Both the position numbers and the translations under genes were made by a program. Below, in pieces: positions 36,545-44,828 of a stretch of 64,000 bases of DNA. The stretch is from Streptomyces scabichelini (GTDB lineage: Bacteria; Actinomycetota; Actinomycetes; Streptomycetales; Streptomycetaceae): assembly GCF_011045015.1 (NCBI RefSeq), contig NZ_JAAKZY010000012.1:1-64000 (forward strand). Direction: 5' to 3'. Position 1 is the stretch's first letter; every line of letters begins with the position of its first letter. The notes beneath the pieces were generated by a model. That model made no database searches. It saw only the letters and a program-made list of their open reading frames with translations, and was not told the origin of the DNA.

Positions 36545-36778
36545 TCAGGCGTTGGTGCAGGTGTTGCCAAAGGTGGGGTTCAGCAGTCCGACCACAGAGA
36601 GCGTGTTGCCACAGACGTTCACCGGCACAGCGACCGGCGCCTGAACGACGTTGCCCGAGGCAATGCCGGGCGAGTTCACGGCGGCACCCTGAGCACCGGA
36701 GTCGGCAGCCGCCATACCCGCACCCGCGAGAACGAGGCCACCAGTGGCAGCCGCAGCAGCGGCAACCTTCTTGATCAT
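36545..36778 (-). CDS. chpH: Short secreted chaplin ChpH
   Basis: This 77-aa protein has a signal peptide of ~25 residues ending MAAA and one chaplin domain (NSPGIASGNVVQAPVAVPVNVCGN...NPTFGNTCTN) with both cysteines. Short chaplins self-assemble into amyloid surfactant films that let aerial hyphae leave water. The ATG has GGAGGA immediately upstream. It lies upstream of chpC on the same strand with a 143-nt gap. The leader carries a BldN-type promoter and a 9-bp hairpin (separate entries), consistent with developmental control. Confidence 0.95.
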   Translation of the reverse strand: MIKKVAAAAAATGGLVLAGAGMAAADSGAQGAAVNSPGIASGNVVQAPVAVPVNVCGNTLSVVGLLNPTFGNTCTNA

Positions 36779-36796
36779 TATTCCTCCTAGTTGGCA

Positions 36797-36821
36797 ATGC
36801 GATCCCAGCCGCGGATCGCAT
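36797..36821 (-). ncRNA. Hairpin in the chpH 5' UTR
   Basis: ATGCGATCC (36797-36805) and GGATCGCAT (36813-36821) form a 9-bp stem with a 7-nt loop, between the putative promoter and the ribosome site of chpH. It could modulate mRNA stability or translation. Confidence 0.5.
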
Positions 36822-36826
36822 CACCT

Positions 36827-36854
36827 GTAACGAGGAGGGAGTAATAGAGCTACG
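36827..36854 (-). promoter_or_regulatory. BldN-type promoter of chpH
   Basis: On the minus strand CGTAGC (36854-36849), a 16-nt spacer and CGTTAC (36832-36827) match the published sigma-BldN consensus CGTAAC-N16-CGTTGA with 9 of 12 positions and the exact spacing. chpH is a known BldN target. Confidence 0.7.
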
Positions 36855-36950
36855 AGCCTATGAGCACATTCACTCTTCTCAGTCGACGCCGTACGCGCTG
36901 ACGATTATTGGAGTTTCGTTTCAGCGTGTTAATTCAGGACGCGTCGGTGT

Positions 36951-38276
36951 TCAGGACGCCTCGATGAAGCGGTCGAGTACCCGCACGCCGAACTTCAGGG
37001 CATCGACCGGTACCCGCTCGTCGACCCCGTGGAACATGCCCGCGAAGTCCAGCTCCGGCGGCAGCTTCAGAGGGGCGAAGCCGAAGCAGCGGATGCCGAG
37101 GTCGTCGAAGGACTTGGCGTCGGTGCCGGCCGAGAGCATGTAGGGCACGGCGCGCGCGATCGGGTCCTCGGCGGACAGCGCGGTCTGCATGGCGTCGACG
37201 ATGGCCCCGTCGAAGGTGGTCTCCAGCGCCTTGTCGGCGTGCACGTCCTCCCGCTTCACCTTCGGGCCGAGGATCCGGTCCAGGTCGGCGTGGAACTCCT
37301 CCTCGTAGCCCGGCAGATAGCGGCCGTCGACGTGCGCGGTGGCCTGGCCCGGGATGACGTTGACCTTGTAACCGGCGCCCAGCTGGGTCGGGTTGGCGGT
37401 GTTCTGCAGCGAGGCGCCGATGAGCTTGGCGATGCCGCCGAGCTTGGCGAGCGTCTCGTCCATGTTCTCCGGGTCGAGCTCGGTGCCGAGCGCGTCGCCG
37501 AGCTCGTCGAGGAAGTGCCGCAGCGTCTTGGTCACGCGCACGGGGAACTTGTGCCGCCCGAGCCGCCCGACGGCTTCGGACAACTCGGTGATCGCGTTGT
37601 CCCGGTGGATCATCGAACCGTGTCCGGCGGTGCCGTCCACGGTCAGCTTCATCCAGTGCATGCCCTTCTGCGCGGTCTCGACGAGATACAGCCGCAGTTT
37701 CTCGTTGACCGTGAAGGAGAACCCGCCGACCTCGCCGATCCCCTCGGTCACGCCCTCGAAGAGGTCCGGGTGCTTGGCGACGAGGTGCTTCGCGCCGAAC
37801 TTTCCGCCGGCCTCCTCGTCCGCCAGGAAGGCCAGCACGAGGTCACGGGGCGGCTTGCGGCCGCTGCGCAGCCGCTCGCGTACGACCGCGAGGGTCATCG
37901 CGTCCATGTCCTTCATGTCCACGGCACCGCGGCCCCACACACAGCCGTCCGCGATCTCGCCGGAGAAGGGGTGGTGGGTCCAGTCCGACGCGTTGGCGGG
38001 TACGACATCGGTGTGGCCGTGGATGAGCAGCCCGGGCCGCGAGCGGTCCTCTCCCTCGATCCGGACGACCGTGGAGGCACGGCCCTTGTGCGACTCGAAG
38101 ATCCGCGGTTCGAGGCCCACCTCGGCGAGCTTCTCGGCGACGTACTCGGCGGCCTTGCGCTCACCCGGACCCGAGTGGTCGCCGTAATTGCTGGTGTCGA
38201 TCTGGATCAGCTCGCGGCAGAGGTCGACGACCTCGTCCTCACCGGTGATGCTCCTGGCCGTATCCGACTCACTCAC
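36951..38276 (-). CDS. M20-family metallopeptidase
   Basis: This 441-aa di-zinc peptidase/deacylase is of the M20 (ArgE/DapE/CPG2) family. Metal ligands and catalytic residues appear in GLLIHGHTDVVP (His, Asp), WGRGAVDMKDMDA (bridging Asp), LAFLADEEAGGKFGAKHL (catalytic and metal Glu) and the late His in DFAGMFHGVDERVP. A dimerisation domain with TVDGTAGHGSMIH lies in the middle. Cytosolic. The substrate is probably an N-acyl amino acid or dipeptide. The GTG start has GGGAGG 7 nt upstream; an upstream GTG (38297) lacks one. It ends about 170 nt from chpH. Confidence 0.92.
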   Translation of the reverse strand: MSESDTARSITGEDEVVDLCRELIQIDTSNYGDHSGPGERKAAEYVAEKLAEVGLEPRIFESHKGRASTVVRIEGEDRSRPGLLIHGHTDVVPANASDWTHHPFSGEIADGCVWGRGAVDMKDMDAMTLAVVRERLRSGRKPPRDLVLAFLADEEAGGKFGAKHLVAKHPDLFEGVTEGIGEVGGFSFTVNEKLRLYLVETAQKGMHWMKLTVDGTAGHGSMIHRDNAITELSEAVGRLGRHKFPVRVTKTLRHFLDELGDALGTELDPENMDETLAKLGGIAKLIGASLQNTANPTQLGAGYKVNVIPGQATAHVDGRYLPGYEEEFHADLDRILGPKVKREDVHADKALETTFDGAIVDAMQTALSAEDPIARAVPYMLSAGTDAKSFDDLGIRCFGFAPLKLPPELDFAGMFHGVDERVPVDALKFGVRVLDRFIEAS

Positions 38277-38463
38277 GCTGCTGCCTCCCACGGTCACTGC
38301 TGGTGGTCCCTCTCATCCTCCCTCTCCGACCCGCCCCTCCCCAAGGCCGGGCCCGGCCCGTCACACGGGGTTCACACGCCGTCGGCCTGTGATCGGGAGC
38401 CTTCGGAAGCCTGGTAATGTTTTCTCTGTCGCCGCGGGCTGAGTCCCGCACGAGCAACACCTT

Positions 38464-38548
38464 GTCCGGGTGGCGGAATGGCAGACGCGCTAGCTTGAGG
38501 TGCTAGTGCCCTTTATCGGGCGTGGGGGTTCAAGTCCCCCCTCGGACA
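38464..38548 (+). tRNA. tRNA-Leu (anticodon GAG)
   Basis: This 85-nt cloverleaf with a long variable arm has acceptor GTCCGGG paired with CTCGGAC, anticodon stem CTAGC/GCTAG with loop TTGAGGT giving anticodon GAG, variable-arm hairpin GCCC/GGGC, T arm GGGGG-TTCAAGT-CCCCC and discriminator A. CCA is not encoded. A TAATGT -10-like box lies at 38414-38419. A degraded serine recombinase begins 2 nt beyond its 3' end. Confidence 0.96.
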
Positions 38549-38549
38549 C

Positions 38550-38770
38550 TTACCGTATCTCCAACTTGTGCGGGTCGAGCTGAGCCCGGCCCGCACGAGC
38601 TGTTTTCCGGGCTCGTAGGCGAGCCTCCAGGGCGTCGCGATAGCGGGCGATGTTGGCGTCGCAGGGGAAGCGGCAGCGGCGCCCTTGACTGCCGGCAGGG
38701 CCCGGGCGTGCTCGAAGGTCTCAGTGTCGATCAGCGGCTGGTGCGCGGTGCCGGTGGACGCTGTGCAGGG
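38550..38770 (-). pseudogene. Remnant of a large serine recombinase (integrase) C-terminus
   Basis: Two minus-strand pieces in different frames resemble the C-terminal part of Streptomyces large serine recombinases. One is TGTAHQPLIDTETFEHARAL (~38765-38705). The other is CRFPCDANIARYRDALEARL, continuing to LEIR and a TAA stop at 38552-38550. CRFP and CDANIARYRDALEA are normally far apart, so an internal deletion as well as a frameshift is likely. The catalytic resolvase domain is absent. Its end abuts the tRNA-Leu 3' end, as expected for an element once integrated there. The neighbouring amidohydrolase uses part of it as its C-terminal tail. Confidence 0.6.
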
Positions 38771-39897
38771 TTCATGCCCCTGCTGGGGCTGCTCCCCGAC
38801 TCCGGGATTCTCGTGGTCAGTCTGCGTACGTTGCCGGAAAGGACGGCGGCGCGCTCCGTGTCGGTGAGGTCCATGGCCGCCAGGTCGGCGATACCCGAGC
38901 GGATGTATCCGGGCCCCTTCTCGGGGTCGTACGGCGAGTCGGAGCCGAACAGCACACGGTCCGGGCCGAAGAACTCCAGGGCGCAGCGCAGGGCGTGCGG
39001 GGCACCGAAGAGCGCGGTGTCGGCGTAGAACATCTTGAAGTAGTCCAGCGGGCGCTTGGAGAGCGGATAACCGGTGACGTCCTCGCGCTGGTGGTCCGGG
39101 GTGCGGGAGCCGAGTTGGTCCCAGCCGGGGCCGACGCGGCCGGAGAAGTGGGGGATCATGCTGCCGCCGTGGTGGATGAGCAGCTTCAGGTCCGGGTGGC
39201 GTTCGAGTACGCCGCCGAAGACGATGCGGGCCATGAAGGCAGACAGGTCGTACTCCCAGCCGAAGGTCCACCAGATCTCGTACCGGGAGCGTTCCTCGGT
39301 GGGGTAGTCGGGCCAGGAGGAGTTGCGGCAGGGGTGGACCTGGACGAGAAGGTCGAGTTCGGCGGCGCGTTCCCAGAACGGTTCGAAGCGCTGCTCGTCC
39401 AGGGGGTGACCGTTGACGTGGGTGTATATCTGGACGCCGAGCGCCCCCAACTCGCCGACCGCGCGGTCGAGTTCCGTTACGGCGGCGTCGACGTCGTTGA
39501 GTGCCACCGCCGCGCAGAAGCCGACGAAGCGGTCCGGGTGCTCGGCGACGAGCGCGGCCAGGCCGTCGTTGCCGATGCGCGCGTACTCGGCGGACAGCGC
39601 CGGGCTGCCGAAGTCCTCGACGGGCGGGGCCGCCAGGTTGATGATCTGGCGGTAGCCGGCGAACTCGTCCATCTGCCGGAAGCGCACGTCCAGGTCGACC
39701 AGCGCGGGGATGTTCATGATGCGCTTGCGCAGGTTGGCCACGGCCGGGACGCCGTCGAGCGCGAACAGGCGCTCGGCGTAGTCGCGGGGAAGCACATGGC
39801 AGAAGGCGTCGATCTTCTCAAGAGTTTCGGTCTTCTCAAGAATCTCGACCGTCTTAAGTGTTTCGCGGGTCTCAAATGTTTCGGGTGTCTCGAGCAC
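38731..39897 (-). CDS. Amidohydrolase family 2 protein (ACMSD-like)
   Basis: This 388-aa metal-dependent hydrolase/decarboxylase is of the Amidohydro_2 family (2-amino-3-carboxymuconate-6-semialdehyde decarboxylase and gamma-resorcylate decarboxylase relatives). Metal and active-site segments are IDAFCHVLP (N-terminal metal motif, with Cys where many have His), LVQVHPCRNSSWPDYP, LLIHHGGSMIPHFSGR and VLFGSDSPYDPEKG. The first ~28 residues are a repetitive Glu/Thr/Leu stretch (ETPETFETRETLKT...) encoded by AT-richer imperfect repeats. The last ~20 residues come from the recombinase remnant. The GTG start has GAGAGGA 5 nt upstream. It follows a LacI regulator by 49 nt. Likely role: catabolism of an aromatic or related acid, inferred. 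Confidence 0.82.
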   Translation of the reverse strand: MLETPETFETRETLKTVEILEKTETLEKIDAFCHVLPRDYAERLFALDGVPAVANLRKRIMNIPALVDLDVRFRQMDEFAGYRQIINLAAPPVEDFGSPALSAEYARIGNDGLAALVAEHPDRFVGFCAAVALNDVDAAVTELDRAVGELGALGVQIYTHVNGHPLDEQRFEPFWERAAELDLLVQVHPCRNSSWPDYPTEERSRYEIWWTFGWEYDLSAFMARIVFGGVLERHPDLKLLIHHGGSMIPHFSGRVGPGWDQLGSRTPDHQREDVTGYPLSKRPLDYFKMFYADTALFGAPHALRCALEFFGPDRVLFGSDSPYDPEKGPGYIRSGIADLAAMDLTDTERAAVLSGNVRRLTTRIPESGSSPSRGMNPAQRPPAPRTSR

Positions 39898-39946
39898 GCT
39901 GTTCCTCTCCAAGTGGCTGATGAAGTGGTTGATGGCGGCCGGGCGT

Positions 39947-41005
39947 TCATGGGGCGGGCGACGACGACTCGCGTGGGATGAGGGTGGGCGCGTAGACAGC
40001 GGAGGCCGTGGGCTTGCCCTCGATGGACCGCAGCAGGATGTCGACCACGCCGCGTCCGATCTCGCGCAGCGGCACGCGGACGCTGGTCAGGGGAATCGGC
40101 AGACGAGCGGCGAGCGGGGTGTCGTTGTACCCGACGAGCGAGAGCTCGCCGGGAATGCTGATCCCGAGCCGTCTGGCGGCTGCCAGCACACCGACCGCGG
40201 TGTTGTCGTTGACGGTCATGACGGCTGTCGGGCGCTCACCGGTGGGCAGGGCGGACAGCAGCTCGGTCGCGACCCGCTCACCGCTCTCCATGGAGAACTC
40301 CGAGGGCCGGACGAGGCGTTCGTCCACCGTGATCCCCGCCTCCCCCAGAGCTGTGCGGTAACCCTCCATCCTGCCGACGGGGTTGGAGGCGTAGGGCGGG
40401 CCGGCGATCAACGCGATCCGCCGGTGCCCCAGGTCGATCAGGTGACGAGCGGCCAGATATCCGCCCAGCTTGTCGTCGCCGACGGAGGCCGGGCCGCGGC
40501 CGTCGGTCCGCAGCGCGAGGGCGTACGGGATGTCCCGCGCGGCCAGTTCGCGCACGAGGTCGCTCTGCGAGTCCAGCCGGGCCGTGGCGAGCACCAGCCC
40601 GTCCACCATCCGGTCAAGGAGCAGCCTTCCCTGGACGGCTTCGGCAGCCGGGTCGTCGTGGGTGATCGCGACGAGGGCATGCAGTCCGTGGTCCCGGCAG
40701 GCTTCGGCGATCTCCTCGTACAGGATCGCCATCACCCCGTCCGAGAGCCTTGAGACGACCACGCCGATCGTGCGCGTGCTCTGCCGGCGCAGGCTGGCCG
40801 CCGCGGGATTGGGCGAGTACCCGATACGTTGCGCGACCTCCTTGATCCGGGCGGCCGTGGCGCTTCGCGAGAAGGGGTGCCGCTCGTCCATGGCGCGTGA
40901 AACCGTCGAGGCGTTCACGCCCGCCTCGCGCGCCACATCGGCCATGGTCGGGCGGCGTTGGCCGCCTCGTGCACGGCCGGATGCCTTGCCCCCTGATGCG
41001 GTCAT
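39947..41005 (-). CDS. LacI-family transcriptional regulator
   Basis: This 352-aa protein has an N-terminal LacI HTH after a short basic tail (TMADVAREAGVNASTVSRAMD, ~20-40, with hinge helix PAAASLRR). A periplasmic-binding-like effector domain runs from ~75 (TIGVVVSRLSDGVMAILYEEIAEACRDHG) to the C-terminus (LSLVGYNDTPLAARLPIPLTSVRVP). It precedes the amidohydrolase and is divergent from an ABC transporter, so it probably represses both from the palindrome at 41103-41114. GAGAGGTA lies upstream of the ATG. Confidence 0.9.
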   Translation of the reverse strand: MTASGGKASGRARGGQRRPTMADVAREAGVNASTVSRAMDERHPFSRSATAARIKEVAQRIGYSPNPAAASLRRQSTRTIGVVVSRLSDGVMAILYEEIAEACRDHGLHALVAITHDDPAAEAVQGRLLLDRMVDGLVLATARLDSQSDLVRELAARDIPYALALRTDGRGPASVGDDKLGGYLAARHLIDLGHRRIALIAGPPYASNPVGRMEGYRTALGEAGITVDERLVRPSEFSMESGERVATELLSALPTGERPTAVMTVNDNTAVGVLAAARRLGISIPGELSLVGYNDTPLAARLPIPLTSVRVPLREIGRGVVDILLRSIEGKPTASAVYAPTLIPRESSSPAP

Positions 41006-41102
41006 CGGTCGCTACCTCTCTCGTCGGCGGCGGGCGAACTTTCCTGGCGCTACCGGGTTGACGGGCTCGTTCTGCCCCGCACATGATTGTGCATACGTAA
41101 GC

Positions 41103-41114
41103 GCAATCGATTGC
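41103..41114. promoter_or_regulatory. LacI-type operator
   Basis: GCAATCGATTGC is a perfect palindrome with the central CG typical of LacI-family sites. It lies in the divergent spacer between the LacI gene and the ABC transporter. Confidence 0.65.
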
Positions 41115-41186
41115 ACGCCCAGTATCGCACGCCGTCCCGGCGAAGACACAAGGCCTCGGCGGCTTTTCGCAGAGAGGAGCGACCCC

Positions 41187-42233
41187 TTGTCGAGTCGCTC
41201 AGTGAGAACGCCAGCTTCCCGGCACCGCCTGAAACGCCGGAGAGTGTTGGGCGCCATCGTTTCCGCCACTCTGTTGCTGGCCGGATGTTCCGGTGGCGGC
41301 ACTGACAACTCCTTCACCGTGGCGCTGATCGAGCCGGACATCGCCGCGGTTCCCCTGCTCGCGGCCGTCGACGCAGTCCGTGAGCAGGGATTCGACGTCA
41401 AGGTGGAGGAGGCCGCCGAGCCGGAACTCGCCATCGAGGGTCTCGTCCGCGGCGACTACCAGTTCTCGGCGGAGGCGACGAGCCCGGCGCTGATCGCGAT
41501 GTCCAAGGGTGCGCCGATCCGGATCGTCGCCGATGCCGTCGGCAACCAGTGGGCGGTCTACGGCGCCCAGAACCGTGACAGCTGCGACCAGTTGGACGGC
41601 CGTCCCTTCGGGATCTTCAGCGAGGGCTCCGTGGCGACGGCGATGGTCCGGCAGTGGGTCAGCAAGGACTGCCGCAAGGGCTCCGAACCGGAATACCTGA
41701 CCATCGGCGGCTCCGACGCCCGCGCGCAGGCCCTGCTGTCCGGCCAGATCGACGCGACCGCCCTCGAAGTGACCGACGCCATCACCCTGGAACGGGCCGG
41801 CGGAGGCAAGGGACTGCACCGGCTGGCGGACTTCAAGGAGGTCTTTCCCGGGCTGCACCCGCAGACCGTGTACGCGAACGACGACTATCTCGGCGAACAC
41901 CGCAAGCCCAGCCAGGCGTTCATCGACGCGATCGTCGCCGAACACCGGAAGATCAACGCGGACCCGGGCTATCTCGTGTCCCTGCTGAAGAAGTACCTGC
42001 CGGACGCCTACGACGAGGAGACGGCGAAGGTGACCAGCCGGCGGTACGTGGACGCGGGATTGTTCGATGCCGCGGGGCTGACTCCGCGGAGCGTCCAGCG
42101 GACTGTGGACTTCTTCGCGGACGCGGGAATCGTCAAGCGCATGCCGGTCGAGGACGTGGCGGATCTCAGCTTCGTCGACCGCGCGGCGGCCGAACAGGAA
42201 CCGGTCGCGCAGGAACGGGGAGAAGGCTCATGA
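41187..42233 (+). CDS. NMT1/TauA/SsuA-type substrate-binding lipoprotein
   Basis: This 348-aa lipoprotein has a basic N-terminus, a hydrophobic stretch and the lipobox TLLLAGCSGGG (Cys ~34). The mature domain is of the NMT1/THI5-like or SsuA family (FTVALIEPDIAAVPLLAAVDAV..., EAAEPELAIEGLVRGDYQFSAEATSPAL, IRIVADAVGNQWAVYG). It should bind an organic anion such as a sulfonate, pyrimidine precursor or aromatic acid. The TTG start is chosen because AGGAG lies 7 nt upstream and a later GTG has no ribosome site. It overlaps the permease gene start (ATGA). Confidence 0.88.
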   Translation: MSSRSVRTPASRHRLKRRRVLGAIVSATLLLAGCSGGGTDNSFTVALIEPDIAAVPLLAAVDAVREQGFDVKVEEAAEPELAIEGLVRGDYQFSAEATSPALIAMSKGAPIRIVADAVGNQWAVYGAQNRDSCDQLDGRPFGIFSEGSVATAMVRQWVSKDCRKGSEPEYLTIGGSDARAQALLSGQIDATALEVTDAITLERAGGGKGLHRLADFKEVFPGLHPQTVYANDDYLGEHRKPSQAFIDAIVAEHRKINADPGYLVSLLKKYLPDAYDEETAKVTSRRYVDAGLFDAAGLTPRSVQRTVDFFADAGIVKRMPVEDVADLSFVDRAAAEQEPVAQERGEGS

Positions 42234-43063
42234 CCGCTACCGGTGTCTCCGCCACGACACGCCGCCCCACAACCAGCCTGCTGCAGAAGGCAGTTCACGG
42301 CACCCTCCTCTACCAACTGCTCACCTTCGCCGTGTTCGCGACCGCCTGGGAGGTGTACGGGCGCAACTGGGGCGGCATCCTGCTGCCGCCCTTCTCCGAC
42401 ACGGCCGTGGCGACCGTCCAGCTGCTCGGCGAGGCCGAGTTGTGGAAGGCGCTCTGGCTGAGCAACCAGGCACTGGTCATCGGCTTCGTCGCGGCCGTCG
42501 TACTCGGCGTACCGACCGGGCTGCTGCTGGGGCGCTTCCGGACCGTCGAGCGCTACACCGACATCTACCTCAGCATTCTGCTGGTGACGCCGATGGCCGC
42601 CGTCATTCCACTGCTGGTGATGTCGGTGGGTTTCGGGCTGCTGTCGCGGGTGATCCTGGTGACTCTCTTCTCGGTCGTCATGGTGATCGTCAACGCCCGT
42701 GCCGGCATACGGCAGATCGACGCCTCGCTCATCGAGATGAGCCGCACCTACGGGGCGTCGGAGGCGCAGATCTGGCGGCGCATTCTCATTCCCGGTGCCC
42801 TGCCCGCCATCATGACCGGCGTCCGGCTCGCGCTCGGCCGTGCCGTCACCGGCATGGTCATCGTGGAACTGCTCATGGTGTCGGTCGGATTCGGCGGTCT
42901 CATCCTCGAGTACCGCAGCCTCTTCGAGGCGCCCAAGTTGTACGCGACCATCGTCGTCATTCTCATCGAGGCCCTCGCGTTGATCGCCGCTGCCCGCTGG
43001 GTCGAGCGCAAAGCCACTCCGTGGGCGGCCCCCAGGAATTCCGCAAGGAGCACACGTGATTGA
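42230..43063 (+). CDS. ABC transporter permease (TauC/SsuC type), 1
   Basis: This 277-aa inner-membrane permease has six predicted helices (for example LLYQLLTFAVFATAWEVYG and YTDIYLSILLVTPMAAVIPLLVM). The EAA loop EMSRTYGASEAQIWRRILIPGALPAIMTGVRLALGRAVTGM contacts the ATPase. It overlaps the binding-protein stop (ATGA) and the ATPase start by 8 nt, forming a tightly coupled operon. Confidence 0.92.
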   Translation: MTATGVSATTRRPTTSLLQKAVHGTLLYQLLTFAVFATAWEVYGRNWGGILLPPFSDTAVATVQLLGEAELWKALWLSNQALVIGFVAAVVLGVPTGLLLGRFRTVERYTDIYLSILLVTPMAAVIPLLVMSVGFGLLSRVILVTLFSVVMVIVNARAGIRQIDASLIEMSRTYGASEAQIWRRILIPGALPAIMTGVRLALGRAVTGMVIVELLMVSVGFGGLILEYRSLFEAPKLYATIVVILIEALALIAAARWVERKATPWAAPRNSARSTRD

Positions 43064-43871
43064 GATCCGAGGCGTCACCAAGAAGTTCACCGGGCGCGAG
43101 GGCAGCGAGGTCCACGCCCTCAAGGACGTCGACCTCACGGTCGGGGACAACGAGTTCCTCACCGTCCTGGGCCCGAGCGGATGTGGCAAGACCACGCTGC
43201 TGCGCGCGATCGCCGGACTCATCGACTGGGACCAGGGCGACATCCTCGTCGACGGCGAGCCCGTACGCCGCCCAGGTCCCGACCGGGCCATGGTCTTCCA
43301 GAACTTCGCACTGCTGCCCTGGGCCACCGTGCTGGACAACGTCGCCTTCGGTCTCGAACTCCGGGGGGAGAGCCGCGCGGTCCGGCACGAGAAGGCAAGG
43401 GAGCTGATCGAGCTGGTGGGACTCGGCGGGTTCGAGTCGCGGCTGCCCGGCGAACTGTCCGGCGGCATGCAGCAGCGCGTCGGTCTGGCCAGAGCGCTGG
43501 CCGTGGAGCCGAACGTCCTGCTGATGGACGAGCCGTTCGGCGCGCTGGACGAGCAGACCCGGCGCATCCTCCAGGAGGAGTTGTTGTCCATCTGGGAACG
43601 CCGGCGGCTGACGGTCGTCTTCATCACCCACAGCATGGAGGAGGCCGTACTGCTCGGGGACCGGGTGGTCCTCATGAGCCCGCGCCCCGGCCGGATCGCC
43701 GAGATCGTCCCCATCGGCATCCCGCGGCCCCGCTCTGCCGACGTCGGGGGCCTGGAGCAGTCGCCCGAGTTCACCGCGATCACCTCGCGGCTCTGGGAGA
43801 GCCTGCGCACCATGCATCCCGACCACCGCACAGCCGCCCGCGCCGCGGCCGCCCAGGAGGTGGCCGGATGA
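43056..43871 (+). CDS. ABC transporter ATPase (TauB/SsuB type)
   Basis: This 271-aa nucleotide-binding subunit has Walker A LGPSGCGKTTLLRAI, Q-loop AMVFQNFALLPW, signature LSGGMQQRVGLARAL, Walker B VLLMDEPFGALDEQ and H-loop VVFITHSMEEA. The GTG start has AAGGAG upstream. It overlaps both flanking permease genes. Confidence 0.95.
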   Translation: MIEIRGVTKKFTGREGSEVHALKDVDLTVGDNEFLTVLGPSGCGKTTLLRAIAGLIDWDQGDILVDGEPVRRPGPDRAMVFQNFALLPWATVLDNVAFGLELRGESRAVRHEKARELIELVGLGGFESRLPGELSGGMQQRVGLARALAVEPNVLLMDEPFGALDEQTRRILQEELLSIWERRRLTVVFITHSMEEAVLLGDRVVLMSPRPGRIAEIVPIGIPRPRSADVGGLEQSPEFTAITSRLWESLRTMHPDHRTAARAAAAQEVAG

Positions 43872-44668
43872 CCGCCACGACCCCCGCGGCCCGCAGCACC
43901 GTACGAAGGACTCCGCGCGTCGCGATGCCTCCGCCGCTGGTCGGGCTGCTGGCCGGGGCGGTCCTCTGGGAGGTGGTCGCGCGGTCCGCCGACGCGGCCT
44001 TCCTCCCGCCGGCGAGCGCCGTCGTCGCCCGGCTGTGGGAGATGACGGTGGACGGGCTGATCCTCGGCAGCCTGGCTTCCAGTCTCACCAACCTCGTCCT
44101 CGGGTTCGCGATCTCCCTCGTCCTGGGGCTGACACTCGGCGTGCTGATGGGCCGATACCGCCCCGTGGACGCCGCGCTCGGCGTCTACATGTACGCACTG
44201 CTGACGGCTCCGTCCCTGGTGTTCGCCCCGGTCTTCTTCTCGCTGTTCGGGCCGGGCAGGGCGTCCATCGTGGCCGTCGTGGTCATGTACTCGCTGTTCA
44301 TCATCGTGATCAGCACCGCCTCCGCCGTACGAGCGGTCCCCGAGCACCTCACCGAGATGGCCCACCTGTACGGGGCGAACGAGCGGCAACTCCTGCTCAA
44401 GATCGTCGTCCCCGCCGCCCTGCCGCTGGCCATGGCCGGCATCCGGCTCGGCATCGGCCGCGCGGTCACCGGAATGATCAACGGCGAGATGTTCATCGCC
44501 GTCGTCGGGCTCGGCCGGGTCCTCACCCAGGCAGGCGGCCGCTTCGACAGCGAGAGCGTCCTGGCCGTACTGCTCGCCGTCGTCCTGGTGGCCCTCGGCG
44601 CGGTCGGACTCGTTCAATGGGCCGACCGTCGCGTCAACGGCTGGCTCCCGCGGACAGCGCGGCAGTGA
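43868..44668 (+). CDS. ABC transporter permease (TauC/SsuC type), 2
   Basis: This 266-aa second permease has the EAA loop EMAHLYGANERQLLLKIVVPAALPLAMAGIRLGIGRAVTGM. With permease 1 it makes a heterodimeric channel, whereas many TauABC systems use one permease as a homodimer. It overlaps the ATPase stop (ATGA). It is the last gene of the operon. Confidence 0.92.
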   Translation: MTATTPAARSTVRRTPRVAMPPPLVGLLAGAVLWEVVARSADAAFLPPASAVVARLWEMTVDGLILGSLASSLTNLVLGFAISLVLGLTLGVLMGRYRPVDAALGVYMYALLTAPSLVFAPVFFSLFGPGRASIVAVVVMYSLFIIVISTASAVRAVPEHLTEMAHLYGANERQLLLKIVVPAALPLAMAGIRLGIGRAVTGMINGEMFIAVVGLGRVLTQAGGRFDSESVLAVLLAVVLVALGAVGLVQWADRRVNGWLPRTARQ

Positions 44669-44828
44669 CAGCGCGGCAGTGACAGCGCCGCGAAGGAAGC
44701 GGCAGCTGCCGGGGAAGCGTTCGGTGCATCAAAACGGACTGAACGAGCGGAGCGGGGCTACGGGCGGGTGACCGTCGCGGACATCGCGTCGGCGGCCGGT
44801 GCGCGCTGTCGGCGGTCCTGCCCGGGGG

